From: Perca fluviatilis
Taxonomy: Eukaryota > Chordata > Actinopteri > Perciformes > Percidae
Assembly: GCF_010015445.1 (NCBI RefSeq)
Contig: NC_053115.1
Location: 3,571,576 to 3,635,575 of the forward strand
Length of the DNA: 64,000 nt
Direction of reading: 5' to 3'
Under the pieces are notes generated by a model that worked only from the letters and a program-made list of their open reading frames with translations, had not been told where the DNA came from and searched no databases. A program made the position numbers and the translations under genes. Shown here piece after piece: positions 36,867-49,038 of the stretch. Numbering within the stretch: the first letter of the stretch is position 1; each line of letters opens with the position of its first letter.

Positions 36867-37603
36867 TATAGAGATGTTATAAGACCAACCGCATAACCTC
36901 ACAGTATTTAGTTAGGGTTTCAACAGTAGGTGTATTGCTCAGGACCCCAGGAAGCGGAGTATCGAGTATGAAGTTGTTTGGATGAGCGGTTCTTGAGGAA
37001 GCTGGAAGCAGCATCGCCGGAGGCCAAGCAATCGGCCAGATACCTGGCACATTTTAAACACCCCACACACACTGACACTTCCTACTAACGCTCACAGATT
37101 TTTTTAGTCTTGGCAGCCAGAAAGAAGCATATGAATAACTGAGTAAATGCAGAGAAACACAGTTAACAATAGGTACTGTAGGCTATGATTAAAGTCATTT
37201 ATAATGCACCACAGGAATACAAGGGAAAAGGCTACATTTGGATGAGATGGTGGATGGAGAGATGAGGGCAGGAAGGGCTGTAAGATGTTCAAAGAGAGAT
37301 TTTCATTAGAATGAGGTGAACTTCAGGTGAGCGGGTTCTGTCCTAAAACCTGATGCAGTTAAAGATCCAATACGAAAATAATAGCTACTCTTTCAATAAC
37401 AGCAATTTGCAATTTTCTTGCCATTTCGGTTTTATCATTATGTCTCCACTCACACGCATTATGCCAACAGTTCTGATCATAGCCTAAAATACCAAACTTG
37501 TGAGAACAACATACTGAGACGGGATCGGAAGACAAAACATTAGAATCCTTCAGCACCACATTGTATCTTCGACTGTCAGCTCCAAATGACCCAGACTGGA
37601 ACA
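36867..37603. other. Intergenic stretch, nothing recognised
   Basis: Unique sequence. Confidence 0.45.
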
Positions 37604-37612
37604 GACCTGGTC

Positions 37613-38076
37613 TAGTCTCACTTTGCCAGACCTTCCTCCACAGCGCTGCAGAGGAGGGTCTGGTTAGTCCACAAAGCATTCCTGGATGGGAGAAAAAACG
37701 TTCTCTGGTTTATTGACATTTCTTTAAACCAATCACAATCGTCTTGTGCGGTCCTAAGCGTCGTACGGAGCCACTGTGTCGCTGCAAAATAGTCTCGGGA
37801 AGGAACTTATTTTGGTAGAACGTGGACATTCAAAAGTAGTTTTAGTCATGCAACAGAAAACTCAGATTGGACAGATATTCTAGCTAGCTGTCTGGATTTA
37901 CCCTGCAGAGATCTGAGGAGCAGTTCACCATAGTCCTGACAAATCCACCGGAGTTTAAAATTACAACACAAAGAAAGCGGAAGGTAATGGACATCAGGCC
38001 AAAAAGAGTGAAATCCGGCAGAATTTCCTTCGGCACCGGAGCAATCCCGGAAGTGGAACGTCGTGGATATAGACTA
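37613..38076. mobile_element. TAGTCT-family DNA element with 9-bp TSD, copy 3 (reverse orientation)
   Basis: 464 bp, TAGTCTCACTTTGCCAGACC to GTGGATATAGACTA, opposite in orientation to copies 1 and 2. Perfect 9-bp TSD GACCTGGTC at 37604-37612 and 38077-38085. Confidence 0.9.
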
Positions 38077-38281
38077 GACCTGGTCCAACCTGGTCCAATT
38101 AGTCGTAATGCCAAAATAAAACTGATAATCACAGAGACTGAATGTTGCATAGAGACTGTACTGTAGGATGGTAGTCAGTCTTCCCAAAGTCCACAAAACA
38201 AATGTAGACTGGACTGTCAAACTACAAGTAACCTCTTCAGTATCGAATAAGAAGAGCGACAAAATCCACATTGCACTTTCT

Positions 38282-38695
38282 AAATGCAACGTTCAACAAC
38301 AGGCCATAGTCATTTCTTGTTGGAGCATACCCTTATATATCTGGGAACAATCACTTCTATTTGCCAGTCTGTAAGCACAGTGTGCCACGCATGTGTATTT
38401 GGATAAGTGTAGCATGGTTAATAATGCTTCCACTTGCCATTTACCAGAAGTGAATGTGTACTTTCGTTTGGTGTTCTGCCACTTTAAAATATGTGTGTGG
38501 CCGTTTTTAGGGAATGACGCACCTCACGTTCTTCCCAGTTTGACTTACCCACGTAAACGTGTCATCACTGCCGAGGATGTTTAAGAACAGTCCAGAGACT
38601 GCACTGTTTGTCTATTACCAGAATAAAACCACGCAACTGGGAATCTTGGCCTGTGGTGTCTCTCCGTGACACAACGCAAGATCACACCTGTTACA
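38282..38695 (+). mobile_element. Probable solo LTR or LTR fragment
   Basis: Has an AATAAA at 38622-38627 followed by a U5-like stretch (TCTTGGCCTGTGGTGTCTCTCC) ending CTGTTACA, the layout of a retroviral-type LTR. The first 298 bp recur without gaps at 50673-50970. No internal retroelement genes are next to it and the 5' boundary and TSD are not certain. Confidence 0.5.
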
Positions 38696-39684
38696 GAAGC
38701 ATGAATGTCTTTTGTCTCTTTACGTGCATGATGAGGTATTTGCAGTTATTTTAAATGACTGCTCCAATATAAACGGACGTTTATCAAAGTAGCCCTAAAT
38801 GGATTGGGCTTTCTTTGAACAACCCTGACTTTAATTCTTTATGTTGAATTAATGATGAGATTGGGACACTGCTAGCAGAAAAACACTTGTTTGAAAGATA
38901 TTAACCTTGATCTGTTCAATATATTTGTTCCATGACATCAAAGAGATTTGATAACCAAGCAGGAATAACAAACATAATTCATTATGAATTATTCAGATGA
39001 TAATGAAGCAGCACTCCGCGTGGCCACTCAACGAGCAAATCAAATTATACAACAAATGGGCAAAAAAGCTCCTTCACCAAATATGATTACAGTACTTTGA
39101 TTTGCCTTAATTGTGTTGTGTTTGTCACGGCAGTGTGCAGATAAAGAAGCAGCGATTGCTCCAGTCACACTTGTTAGTACATCAGTTAGCCGGTCAAAAG
39201 CTGTGCTTGTTCCAAATAAACCCCATTCATCTAGCTTTGGAGTATGATTGTTTGAACGTCTAAAATTTCATGACCCAGTTCCCATGCAGGTTTTTCAGAA
39301 GCGGCATCAAATGAAGCCGTTTCACAGGGTAATCATGTGGTGTTAGCAGAAACATCAATGATTCGCCTCAATGTGCTCCACATCAAACACATCACTCATA
39401 TCAGCGCTAACATGGACAATGGCGGGAAATCAATTGTGTGTATTCTGTGTGTGTGTGTGTGTGTGTCAACGTCTGAAATATAAAAAAATAAATAAAAACT
39501 TTACATAGTGTTTACTAACCCTGTCTGTCCTTTTCCCTGCAGCCAGGACAGCTCATCACTTCATCACACCACCGGCTGTTTCTGCAGAATAACAAGAATG
39601 CTATTAACATATATGGAAATACTGTGTGAAAACAAGAAGCTACGCGTTCCCTCATGCCCGCTGTATGCACCCGTCTTTGCAGGA

Positions 39685-39760
<76 letters not shown>

Positions 39761-40304
39761 ATGCATGCCCGCTGTGTGCACTCTGATTCTGTGTTCAGAG
39801 GGAATTGCTCGCTTTGATGTTCTCCAATGCAGGCAACTGCTGATACCCCTATTAGCTTGCACAGAGCTGATGCAAGCTACGCTAGTGCTAGTCCCCCCAA
39901 AAAAACGGTTCATTTCAATGCTAAGTGGAGCAAGATAGAAATAAGCTGCATTCAAGTGCAGCCTGAGGATGTCAGCACAAAGAGACAAAACCACACACTG
40001 TATTTAGGAAGATAAGGCTCTGGAATTAACATGGTGATAATGATGATGATAAACTCATCTTCCTGCGACACAGCCAAAGGGGCAGTGCTGAATCAGAGAG
40101 GGGGGGAAGAGACGAGCGCGGTTGGAGGTGAGGAGATAGGAGCCGAGTCACAGAGGAAAAAAGACAGGATAAGAAAAGTTCAGGAGCGATAACAGGAAGT
40201 GGAGGGGAAAGTGAAGGGGAGATGGGAGCTGGGTACAGAGGCAGGTTGATGCCAAGGAGCTGAAGAAATGTAACGTGAAAGAAAGAGGGAGTTTTGAGAA
40301 TGGG

Positions 40305-40343
<39 letters not shown>

Positions 40344-40404
40344 GGGTATGTCAGACTCAAACTAGTGCTTGCTAGATAACACACAAAACTTTTGTACCGT
40401 GTTA
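38696..40404. other. Intergenic stretch with (TG)n microsatellites
   Basis: (TG)n at 39446-39466 and 39686-39756, (CA)n at 40311-40339. No exon recognised. Confidence 0.6.
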
Positions 40405-40590
40405 TATTATTTTGGGGCATTTTAGGCCTTTATTTGACAGGACAGCTGAAGTTATGAAAGGGGAGAGAGAGAGAGGGGGATGACATGCAGCAAAGGACCG
40501 CAGGTCGGAGTCAAACCCTGGCCCACTGCGTTGAGGAGTAAACCTCTACATATGGGCGCCTGCTCTACCAACTGTGCTATCCTGGCGCCC
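40405..40590 (-). mobile_element. tRNA-derived SINE, minus strand, copy 2
   Basis: Reverse strand: GGCGCCAGGATAGCACAGTT (tRNA-like head), GGTTTGACTCCGACC box B-like, TTTGCTGCATGTCATCCC, then the CTGTCCTGTCAAATAAAGGC tail and AAAATGCCCC. Same family as 25920, 45378 and 48542. Confidence 0.8.
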
Positions 40591-40792
40591 AACTTTTTTT
40601 TTTGAAGTTCTGGGTACACACTACAAGCTTGTCCAACACTGATTAAAGGTCTTATCTTTACTTCCAGTAACACAAGTGGTTGTTGCCCTCTTCTGGCCTA
40701 AAAGGCACACAACAATTAAAGCTTGGCCCATAATGTAGGGATTAAGCCCGATTTTATCCCCAAATTGGTAATTTCCAAAGAAAAGTGAGGTT

Positions 40793-40975
40793 CCCTTGAG
40801 CAAGGCCTTTAATCCCAACAGCTCCAGTGGAGCTGCTCAGTGGCCAGCAGGTCAGACTGGGGTCAGACTGGGCAGCATCCAGGTATGAATGTGGAACTGT
40901 GTGAATGTGACAGGTCGTCGTAGCAAATGAGAATTTGTTCTCAATCGACTTACCTGGATAAATAAAGGTAAAAAA
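40793..40975 (+). mobile_element. 3' part of a second SINE family
   Basis: CCTTGAGCAAGGCCTTTAAT..CTGCTCAGTGG..TATGAATGTGGAACTGTGTG..AATAAAGGTAAAA parallels the 3' half of the complete copy at 51024-51336; the tRNA-like head is missing. Confidence 0.75.
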
Positions 40976-41142
40976 GTAGTAGAATTGGACAAAATTCTAC
41001 AAGACTTGACCACCTTATTGAAATAACACAAAATCGATCGGTGATTCCGTTGGTCCAGTGTTTATGTGAGTGATGTTGAGACCGGTCAACCCAAACAGCA
41101 TGAGCAACGAGCCAGATGTTTTGACCATGCAGAAAGCGTGAT

Positions 41143-41486
41143 TAGTCTCACTTTGCCAGACCATCCACACGCTGCGGAGCGGCTACTCCACACAGCATTC
41201 CAACATGGGAGAAAAACGTGCTCTGGTTTATCGGCATTTCTTTAAACCGTCGTGGGCGGTGCTAAGCGCCGGACGGAGCCGCTGCAAAATAGTCATGCGA
41301 GAGAAAACTCAGATTGGACAGATAGTCTAGCTAGCTGTCTGGATTTACCCTGCAGAGATCTGAGGAGCAGTTAACCATAGTCCTCACAAATCCACCAGAT
41401 TTAAAAATTCCAACAAAAAAGAAAGCAGAAGGAAACGGAAATCGGCAAAAAGACGTGCATAAGTGGACCGTCAAGGACATAGACTA
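41143..41486. mobile_element. TAGTCT-family DNA element, copy 4 (deleted)
   Basis: 344 bp from TAGTCTCACTTTGCCAGACC to ACATAGACTA, with an internal deletion relative to copy 3. Flanks AGCGTGA and AGTGTGA suggest a decayed TSD. Confidence 0.8.
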
Positions 41487-42869
41487 AGTGTGAGTCACCA
41501 CAACATACAAGATTAATAAATTGTGCAGCATTTGCCTAGCATGAGATTCAAAATATTGATAAATTTAGAAGTACGGACACAGTACGTACCAAAGCACCAC
41601 CTTGAGCCCTGCGAACTCACAAGAGCTCCTTAATTTAGTTAAACCACTGGGCCCTTGTTGTTTTTTGTTCGTTTCCTGCTCATTTTCTTCCCCACAGTTA
41701 AATCCCCTCATCAAGGCAGAAGCAGGAGCCAACCCTCTTGTCACCCCACTCTTTCCTCGCCCCAATTTCCCGGTTACCTTGTTAGTGATGATGCAATGCG
41801 TGCATCATTACAAAACTTTAGACTCAGGAGAAATAATTGTGGGTCGAAACGGCCCTGCAGAAAATAAATTGATAAACTTAGAACACTGCAACTCAGCAAG
41901 GTTTTATTTGCCAGATGTAAGCTTAGCCTTTCTTGTAATAAAAAAATTGGTCCAATGAAGTTAAACTTCATGGACTAATCCAACTTGACAGCACGCTTAG
42001 TGTGATGAGAAGTTCAGATGCCCAAAAGCCAACGGAAGGAAAATAAGAGAGGAGAAATAAAAAAGACAAGAGGTGACTTTCAAAGTTGTTTTGCTAAATG
42101 AACAGGTCCAGCAATCATTGGAACCGAAGTGAGTTGGGAAGTATATGAACGTCCAGAGAGTTGCACTGATGTAACCTTTCTTTTGCATTTTGGGGAAAGG
42201 TTACTAGGGATTGCTTTGGGGATTGTAGAAAGCACACAAGGAGCGGTGAACACCTTTAAAAACTTGAAGAGTTGGCACAACCTGGAAGAAAGATTAAGCT
42301 GCAACAAAAATCGATCCAATAAACCAGGAGGTAATATTGCAATGAAAAGCTGGGAGATGGATTGAGAAGACGGCTTGCTCTTGTCTGTCATTTCACAATG
42401 TGTCATCTACGACTGCCAGCGCTTGCGGTCATTTTAACTCGGCATAGATTTGAAAAGGCTGGACGCGGAGGAACTGATAACAGCATTTATCGGTTTGAAC
42501 TGCTAGAGGGGTGAATGCCTGCACCCACTTTGTGACGATAAAGAGCCACATTGCCTGAATTTACCTTTCAAATGATGTTAATTTAGCAGTATTACAGCTA
42601 AAGATAATGCATGATGGATATGATGTGTGTGGAGTGTGCATTCTATTCAAGAGATCTGTTTTATGTTCCTGATGATACACTTATTCATGGCAATTTATTT
42701 TGCCAAAAGTGGTCATACAAACAAAGATGTTTATTCTTATTTACATTTCATTCTACTAGACACGAGTACTTCATGTTTGACTAGGAGGAATATGTTAAAT
42801 AACTGATGAAAGGCTACTGGCACTAAACTAGTTCTTTCTGCCAGGAACCTCCAAAATAAAATCCACCGC

Positions 42870-42908
<39 letters not shown>

Positions 42909-43329
42909 CCTGCCCCCTGATTCAACTTTCCGAGGCTTAATGGGAAACCTGATTTTCAAGCAGTGCCAAAGGCATGCCGCCCTGACTAAACTAACTCTTT
43001 CCAGTGGGGGGAAAAACAGGAAGGGTGAGGAGAGGATAGAGGGAGAGTTCACAGAAGGAGAAGTGAATGCAAATGCAAAATACAAGATCTCAGCAAGAAT
43101 TCACACTGCTAATGAATGCCACGATGAGTTTATGAGGATTTCTAGGTCAGAATTGCAATGAATGGCATGTTTAAAATTTAGCACTGGAGTAAAGGGAAAC
43201 AAGCTCATTTGTGATGTAGTGAAGAAGAGTTGCAGAGCAACCAGACGCTGGGTTTCCTTTATTTTTCTCAAGACTTAAAATTAGAAAAAGCTGTTTCCAA
43301 ACAAATTTGATTTCCACCATATTGCATAA
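41487..43329. other. Intergenic stretch with one (CA)n
   Basis: (CA)n at 42873-42907. No exon or repeat recognised elsewhere. Confidence 0.5.
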
Positions 43330-43568
43330 TCTTTTATACTGACTTGAAGGTCAACTTGTTCTTATCACGAGACACATCTGGAACAAACTCCCAGAAAACT
43401 GCAGGTCCGCTGCAACTCTGTTCTTTTAAATCAAGGCTGAAGACTTTTCTTTCTTCAACAATTGTTCATTTCTTACACTGCACTGTGACTTTCATTCTTA
43501 TAATTCATACCTGCCTTATTCTATTTTAGTTGTTTTCATAGTTTAAAACAGTTTTAACTGCTCTTTAA

Positions 43569-44582
43569 AGGACAATTCCGGCGCAAAATGAACCTAGTAA
43601 GTAAAATCTATTTTTATAGCGCATTTAAATGTAGGACATGGAGGAGACCTTGACTGGAGGATCTGAGGGACCTGGGGGCTACATGGGGATGGATGATACC
43701 AGCTGTGTAGCTGGGGGGCCAGGGCGTGAAGAGCTTTAAAAACCATCAGCAGTATTTTAAATTGTATCCTAGACTGGACTGGAAGCCATCTGAAGGCGTG
43801 CTACCAGAGTCAGAGGGACACCGAAGTAGAAAGTGGAAAATTATTAATTGATAAAAACTGGTCTTTACAAAAGATGCTATTTGTTTGTCCAGGTTAAGAT
43901 GGGAGTCCAAAATAACACCCAGGTTAACCTAGGGGTTAATAACACGTGTACAGAGTCGATCATTCTCTGGGATATGTTTTAATGCTACTCTAATGCGTCT
44001 CTAGCTTGAAACAAGCTACCGCAAACCGCTGATTAGCTGCTAGCGCTAGCCTTCGGGGCAGAGTGTAAATCTCTATTTCTACACCACTAAAAAGGCTCAA
44101 AATACCACCAGACTTCCAAGTTAGCATAAAACAGTCATGACCAGTCGAACGACGAACGCCGTGCTTTAGCTCTGTTACTGGTTACTGGTTGCACAGCGTT
44201 CGTCATTCGACTGGTCGTGACTGTTTTCCCAAGATGGCGCCTGCCTGTATAGTGAACGGTATTGTCTTTTTGACTATCTCTTTAATAAACTGTCTGTACA
44301 CTTACAAAGTTCTCAATGCTTGTGTTTACATGTAGGGACCCTCATTATGCTACCGTGGAAGTGTGGTGCTATTTTGAGCCTTGTCAGTGGTATAGAAATA
44401 GCGATTTCTTTTTACTTTACCCTCTGCCCTGAAGGCTAGCGTTAGCAGCTAATCACGGTTCGCGCTAACTTATTTGAAGCTAGAGACACATTCGATTAGC
44501 ATGAAAACATGTCCCAGAGAATGGTCAATTCGGTACACAAAGGTTATTAACCCCTAGGTTCATTTTGCGCCGGATTTGTCAT
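43569..44582. mobile_element. TTAA-flanked DNA element (AGGACAATTCCGGCGC) with nested insert
   Basis: Ends AGGACAATTCCGGCGCAAAA and the inverse of CATTTTGCGCCGGATTTGTC, followed inward by mirrored TTAGCTGCTAGCGCTAGCC arms. TTAA at 43565-43568 and 44583-44586. Contains a separate insert at 43598-43932. Non-coding. Confidence 0.88.
43598..43932 (-). mobile_element. Retroelement fragment nested in the TTAA element
   Basis: 335 bp including one copy of a 7-bp direct repeat AACCTAG (43591-43597 and 43926-43932), a likely TSD. Its content (ATTTTTATAGCGCATTT..GACTGGACTGGAAGCC) resembles antisense LINE tails common in fish. Confidence 0.65.
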
Positions 44583-44655
44583 TTAATGTTTAATGTAAAG
44601 CACTTTAAATTGACTTGTTGCTGAAATGTGCTAAATAAAACTGCCTTGCCTTACA

Positions 44656-45377
44656 GGGAGGTGCTATAAACCTCTTTCATCACAACATCCTCATTGTTAG
44701 TGGTGCATTAGAATTTGTTTGTCTTTAGATTGAGGGCTGCACAGGTCCAAATCATTCCTACAGACCAAGACATGATTGAGGACTTGTCAGATCATGTTAT
44801 ATCGCTTCTTATGTCAATAGGTCTGATACCTGAGTGGATCTGAGTGCACTCTCCAGCAGCTCTGATCACGTGGTGCATGCATCATAATCACCACACCAGT
44901 ATGTGTTTGCTTTTAACAGACCTGTGCAAGTGCTGAGAAAAATAACATGTATTGCAGCTCTTTTCTATCGCGGCTGCCTGTTGGAGCATCAAGCTGCCAG
45001 TGTTGGTTTTCTCTGTCTTTTTTGGGTCTGTTTTTCCACCGGTCCATTTTGGATCAGGTCCAAATTTGGACCTATGAAGACCTTTATATGGAAACAAATC
45101 AAAGACTGTTAAAATAATGGACGAAGCTTCCAGGTCTGAAAAGCGAAGCCAATGCTAAAGTGCCATAAGCCTGCATCCTATCCATTTTCGAGCAGGGGGC
45201 GACTCTATTGGCTCCAAAAAGAAGTTGAACAAAACAGGAACATTTACCATAAAGCATGGGATGCTTTAGGACCAGTCAATCAGGACAGAGTCTCACCGAT
45301 GCTAACCATGCTAACAATGTGCACATTAAAATAGACCTGAACTTGTTTTTGGGACCATAAACAATGCTGGCTTGTGG
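44656..45377. other. Intergenic stretch, nothing recognised
   Basis: Unique sequence. Confidence 0.45.
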
Positions 45378-45466
45378 TCGGTTAGCTCAGTTGGTAGAGC
45401 GGGCACACATGTGAGGGGGTTTATTCCTAGATGCAGAAGGTCCAGGGTTTGAATCAGACCTGTGAG
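45378..45466 (+). mobile_element. tRNA-derived SINE head, copy 3 (truncated)
   Basis: GGTTAGCTCAGTTGGTAGAG (box A) and GGTTTGAATC (box B) followed by AGACCTGTGAG, where the SINE stops and the 58-bp array begins. A loop insertion between the boxes and the shared family make it a SINE, not a tRNA gene. Confidence 0.8.
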
Positions 45467-45697
45467 GCGCGCCCTCATACTCTGCTTCTGACTGGCTAGT
45501 AGTCATTACCTAGGTACTGTCAGGGCACGCCCTCATACTCTGCTTCTGACTGGCTAGTAGTCCTTATCTAGGTACTGTCAGGGCACGCCCTCATACTCTG
45601 CTTCTGACTGGCTAGTAGTCCTTACCTAGGTACTGTCAGAGCACGCCCTAATACTCTGCTTCTGACTGGCTAGTAGTCCTTACCTAGCTACTGCTCA
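45465..45697. repeat. 58-bp tandem repeat, 4 units
   Basis: Units start at 45471, 45529, 45587 and 45645 (GCCCTCATACTCTGCTTCTG..GGCTAGTAGTCCTTACCTAG). The unit is found, in reverse, as an internal part of the TTAA element type at 46.1 kb (AGTAGCTAGGTAAGGACTAC at 46308-46327). Confidence 0.93.
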
Positions 45698-45724
45698 TGT
45701 GTGACTCCCAACAAAGATTGGCAG

Positions 45725-46830
45725 CATCAAAAAAAGAACTGAGAGTTGCGGCGGACCTGCAGTTTTCTGGGAGTTCATTCCAGATATGTGGAGCATAAAA
45801 AGGTGGGTGGTTCATAATGTAGCAGCATATTTTTGCCCCAAAACGTTTACCAACAGAAGTATTTTTAAATCAATTATTTGAGGCACAGGAAGCCAGTGTA
45901 GAGACTTCAGAACTGGAGTGATGTGATCCACTTTCTTGGTTTTAGTGAGGACTCGAGCAGCAGCGTTCTGAATCAGCTGCAGCTGTCTGATGGATTTTTT
46001 AGGGAGACCTGTAAAGACACCGTTACAGGAGTCAAGTCTACTGAAGATAAAAGCATGGACAAGCTGATAATATTTTGACTTTGTAATTGTCTTAAAGTGG
46101 CCATATTATGCTAATTTTCAGGTTAATAATTCTATTTTGAGGTTGTACCAGAATAGGTTTACATGGTTTAATTTTCAAAAAACACTATATATTTTTGTTG
46201 TACTGCACATTGCTGCAGCTCCTCTTTTTACCCTGTGTCAGGTCTCTGTTTTAGCTACAAAGTGACACCTCTCAACGTCTGTAACGTCTTTGTTGTCGCA
46301 CATGCTCAGTAGCTAGGTAAGGACTACATGAGCTAGCTAGCTGTTTCTCTAACTTCGGCCTGTACAAGGCAGGATTAGCCGGGAGACTTCTTCTAAACGA
46401 GGGCGCACTTCACACTTAGTGTGGAATACCTGCAGAAGAGGGACATGGAAGTAGTTCTATACAATTTATTTTGTAGATTAGGGTGAATTTGTGTGTGTTG
46501 TAGCAGTGTTTTGCCATTGAGAACAAGCTAGCATGCTAGCGCTAGCATGCTAACGGTTAGCCCCCTAGGCCCCTCATTTCGGCTAGTGACGTAGAAAGCC
46601 GTGCAGATTTTGAATACAAAATAAAAACTGAAGGCAGGACACATTCAGAAACCCGTATCTCACTCAAGACAGCATGGATGTTTTTTTTCGAAGTTTGTAT
46701 GTGTGTGGAAGCACCAGAGACACAAAATAACACCCCAAATCCCAGAAAAAGGGATTTTTTTCATTATATGGGCACTTTAATGTGGCTGTTAAAATTCAGG
46801 TCTGAGTCCATGAAGATGAGTGACACTATG
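45725..46830 (-). mobile_element. LINE (L2/CR1-like) fragment, antisense, interrupted by a TTAA MITE
   Basis: On the minus strand 45865-45930 reads DHITPVLKSLHWLPV, the hallmark of L2/CR1 reverse-transcriptase C-terminal regions. The fragment continues past the MITE at 46781-46830 (GGACTCAGACCTGAATTTTA in reverse). Degenerate. Confidence 0.75.
46096..46776. mobile_element. TTAA-flanked MITE (AGTGGCCATATTATGC)
   Basis: 681 bp, ends AGTGGCCATATTATG and the inverse of CATTATATGGGCACT. TTAA at 46092-46095 and 46777-46780. Inserted in a LINE fragment. Matches, from memory, a very common percomorph repeat. Confidence 0.9.
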
Positions 46831-48541
46831 TGAACCTGAAATGAAAAAAAAAGAAATAAAGAAATTCCATAATTATTGGAAAATTTCCTTGTGGAATCTA
46901 AGAAGAGGAGAATCCAAATCACATATATACAGTACGCTGTGGATAGATTGTTTTAAAAGTACAATATGTTAATGATATAAATTCAGTGGTATTTAAGTCT
47001 CAACATTAAGTATTCAGTAATGATTCAATTTAACAATGTGGTACCAATTACTATGGTATTTTTAGACTTCATACTTCTACCTACAATTCGTCTTGAAAGA
47101 TAATTGATTTGGGTCACACACATTTTGAAAGATGTGGAATTCCATGGGAAATTAATTAGTGCAGTGGCTTATACAGTATGCTGTGCTGTATATACTGTAC
47201 AACAGAAGCAGAAGATTGACTGAGTAAAAACAGGAGAAGATGGAGGCAGACATGAGCCGGAATAAAAGGCTTAAATAAAAGCTGGACGTGTTGCCACTAA
47301 AGATAAAAGGTTTTTCATATGGGCGAGCACTGAAACCAGAAAGCACAAAGCAGTATTATGCACACGCGTTTAAAAATGCGATGAAGCAATGTAAAAGTTC
47401 CCTGTGTTTTATACACATCATGGAGGCATCTTTATACAAAGAAGATCAACATGGACAGAGGAAGAAGACTCGGTGCAGAGTAAAGTGACTGTGTCAGCAT
47501 GTAACATGTCATGCATGCAAGCTTGCATGCAAGTTTCTAGGTGTCTGAATGTTTGAATGTGTATCAGCATGTGTAGCATGCGAGTGTGTGTGTGTGTGTG
47601 TGTGTCTGTGTGTTTGCGTGGCAGTGTGTGGAATGTCCCAGTTTAACACAGATCTTGCCAATGGTTTGTGTTCACAGCGTGTGACCGCACCCCTGCTGCT
47701 ATCTGAGAAAAGAGCGAGGAGAAGGAACACGCCAAGAGAAGCAGTGTATCGCACTCACACACACACACACACAGACGTGGGCACGGAGAAGATACAGTAC
47801 ATCAATACACTTGTATAGATTTGGGTGATTTAAGGGAAATAACAGAAAATGGCCTCTGTGCAAATAGTAATTTTAGTGTTATTTGAGCATGCTGAAGCCC
47901 TGTTATCCGACAGAAGCCGTGGTTGGATTTTGATCCATTACATTGATTGAAGTTATTTTCTTTCACACTCACATTGATTGACTCACATTTTCAAACGAGG
48001 GCTGATAGTTTAAAGCGCTACCTTTTCTCACATAGTTTCATCCTCTTCAAGGTATGTTTACATTATTAAACTTGGCTTTAAAACTTAAAAATCTTCATTC
48101 CGAGTGATGGAAGTATAAACTTTTACAGGGGAAATCAATCAAATATTGATTGCTCTATAATATCTTGTGACAACCATGGGAATAAAATAAGTAAAATATT
48201 GTAATGACCAATTCACAATTATAAGAGTCAAAAAGTCAAAATGTTTACTTTCTTATGCAAAATTATGACATACTAAGTGAGAATATTGACGTACAGTAGA
48301 ACCTCAATATATGAATTCTCACACATTTCTGAGGTTCCAAATTTTTATATGTATTTTTGTATTTTCCTGAATGGGCATCCCTAACTAATACAGCAATTCA
48401 GAGATTAGACCACTGTCTGCAAATCGTGATGTTGTTTGATAGTGATATCTATATATTATTAAATGTCCCACCGTGAAGCTGTAAGTAAACTTTGTTTTCA
48501 CACATAGCACTGGTGTTATAGAGGTTGAACGTTTTTTAGCA
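46831..48541. other. Intergenic stretch with short (TG)n/(CA)n
   Basis: (TG)n at 47584-47605 and (CA)n at 47754-47773. No exon recognised. Confidence 0.55.
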
Positions 48542-48700
48542 GTGTGGCTGGGTTGGCTCAGTGGGTAGAGCAGGTGCGCATATACTTAGAGGTTTATTCC
48601 TTGACTCAGAGGTCCAGGGTTCAAGTCCGACCTGTGATGGTTTCCTGCATGTCTTCTCTCTTTCTCACCTAGCTGTCATGTCAAATTAAAGGTGGAACCC
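48542..48700 (+). mobile_element. tRNA-derived SINE, copy 4
   Basis: GGGTTGGCTCAGTGGGTAGA (box A), GGTTCAAGTCC (box B), CCGACCTGTGATGGTTTCCT, GCATGTCTTCTCTC and CTGTCATGTCAAATTAAAGG tail. The most complete sense copy of the family in the window. Confidence 0.85.
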
Positions 48701-49038
48701 CCCCCCAAAAAAAAGGAAGTTTTGTAGCACAGGCCACAACACTGAAGCATAAAAGCGAGTATACAAATATCAAGTAAGTCATTGTTTTTGGGGGGGGCTC
48801 AAGTGATAAAAGGGCACCCCTCTCATAAGTATTGATATAAAAAAAAGGTTGTTACATCAATAGTGTAGGTCTCATTTCAACATTAGGGGGAAACATATTA
48901 AGCAAGGGTATGGGGGTCCTCCCCCAAAACATTTTGAGCTTCAAACACTTAATTTCCTGCATTGTGGCTGTTTTGCACTGCTGGAAATGTCTTTATTTAT
49001 GTAACAAAGCAGGGAAATATCCAAAGTATTATTGACAC

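Larger units (their letters stand above)
43330..44655 (+). mobile_element. LINE 3' end (L2-like), interrupted by a TTAA element
   Basis: 43360-43564 encodes the degenerate LINE C-terminus (FKSRLKTFL) and continues after the insertion at 44583-44655 with TGTAAAGCACTTTAAATTGA..AATAAAACTGCCTTGCCTT, the 3' tail. Compare 11001-11420 in antisense. Confidence 0.7.

Noticed and set aside
45378..45466. tRNA gene
   Set aside because: Box A and B are present but the sequence between them is too long and the same head recurs in three other SINE copies with a shared tail.
48542..48620. tRNA gene
   Set aside because: Head of the same SINE family, followed by the family tail.
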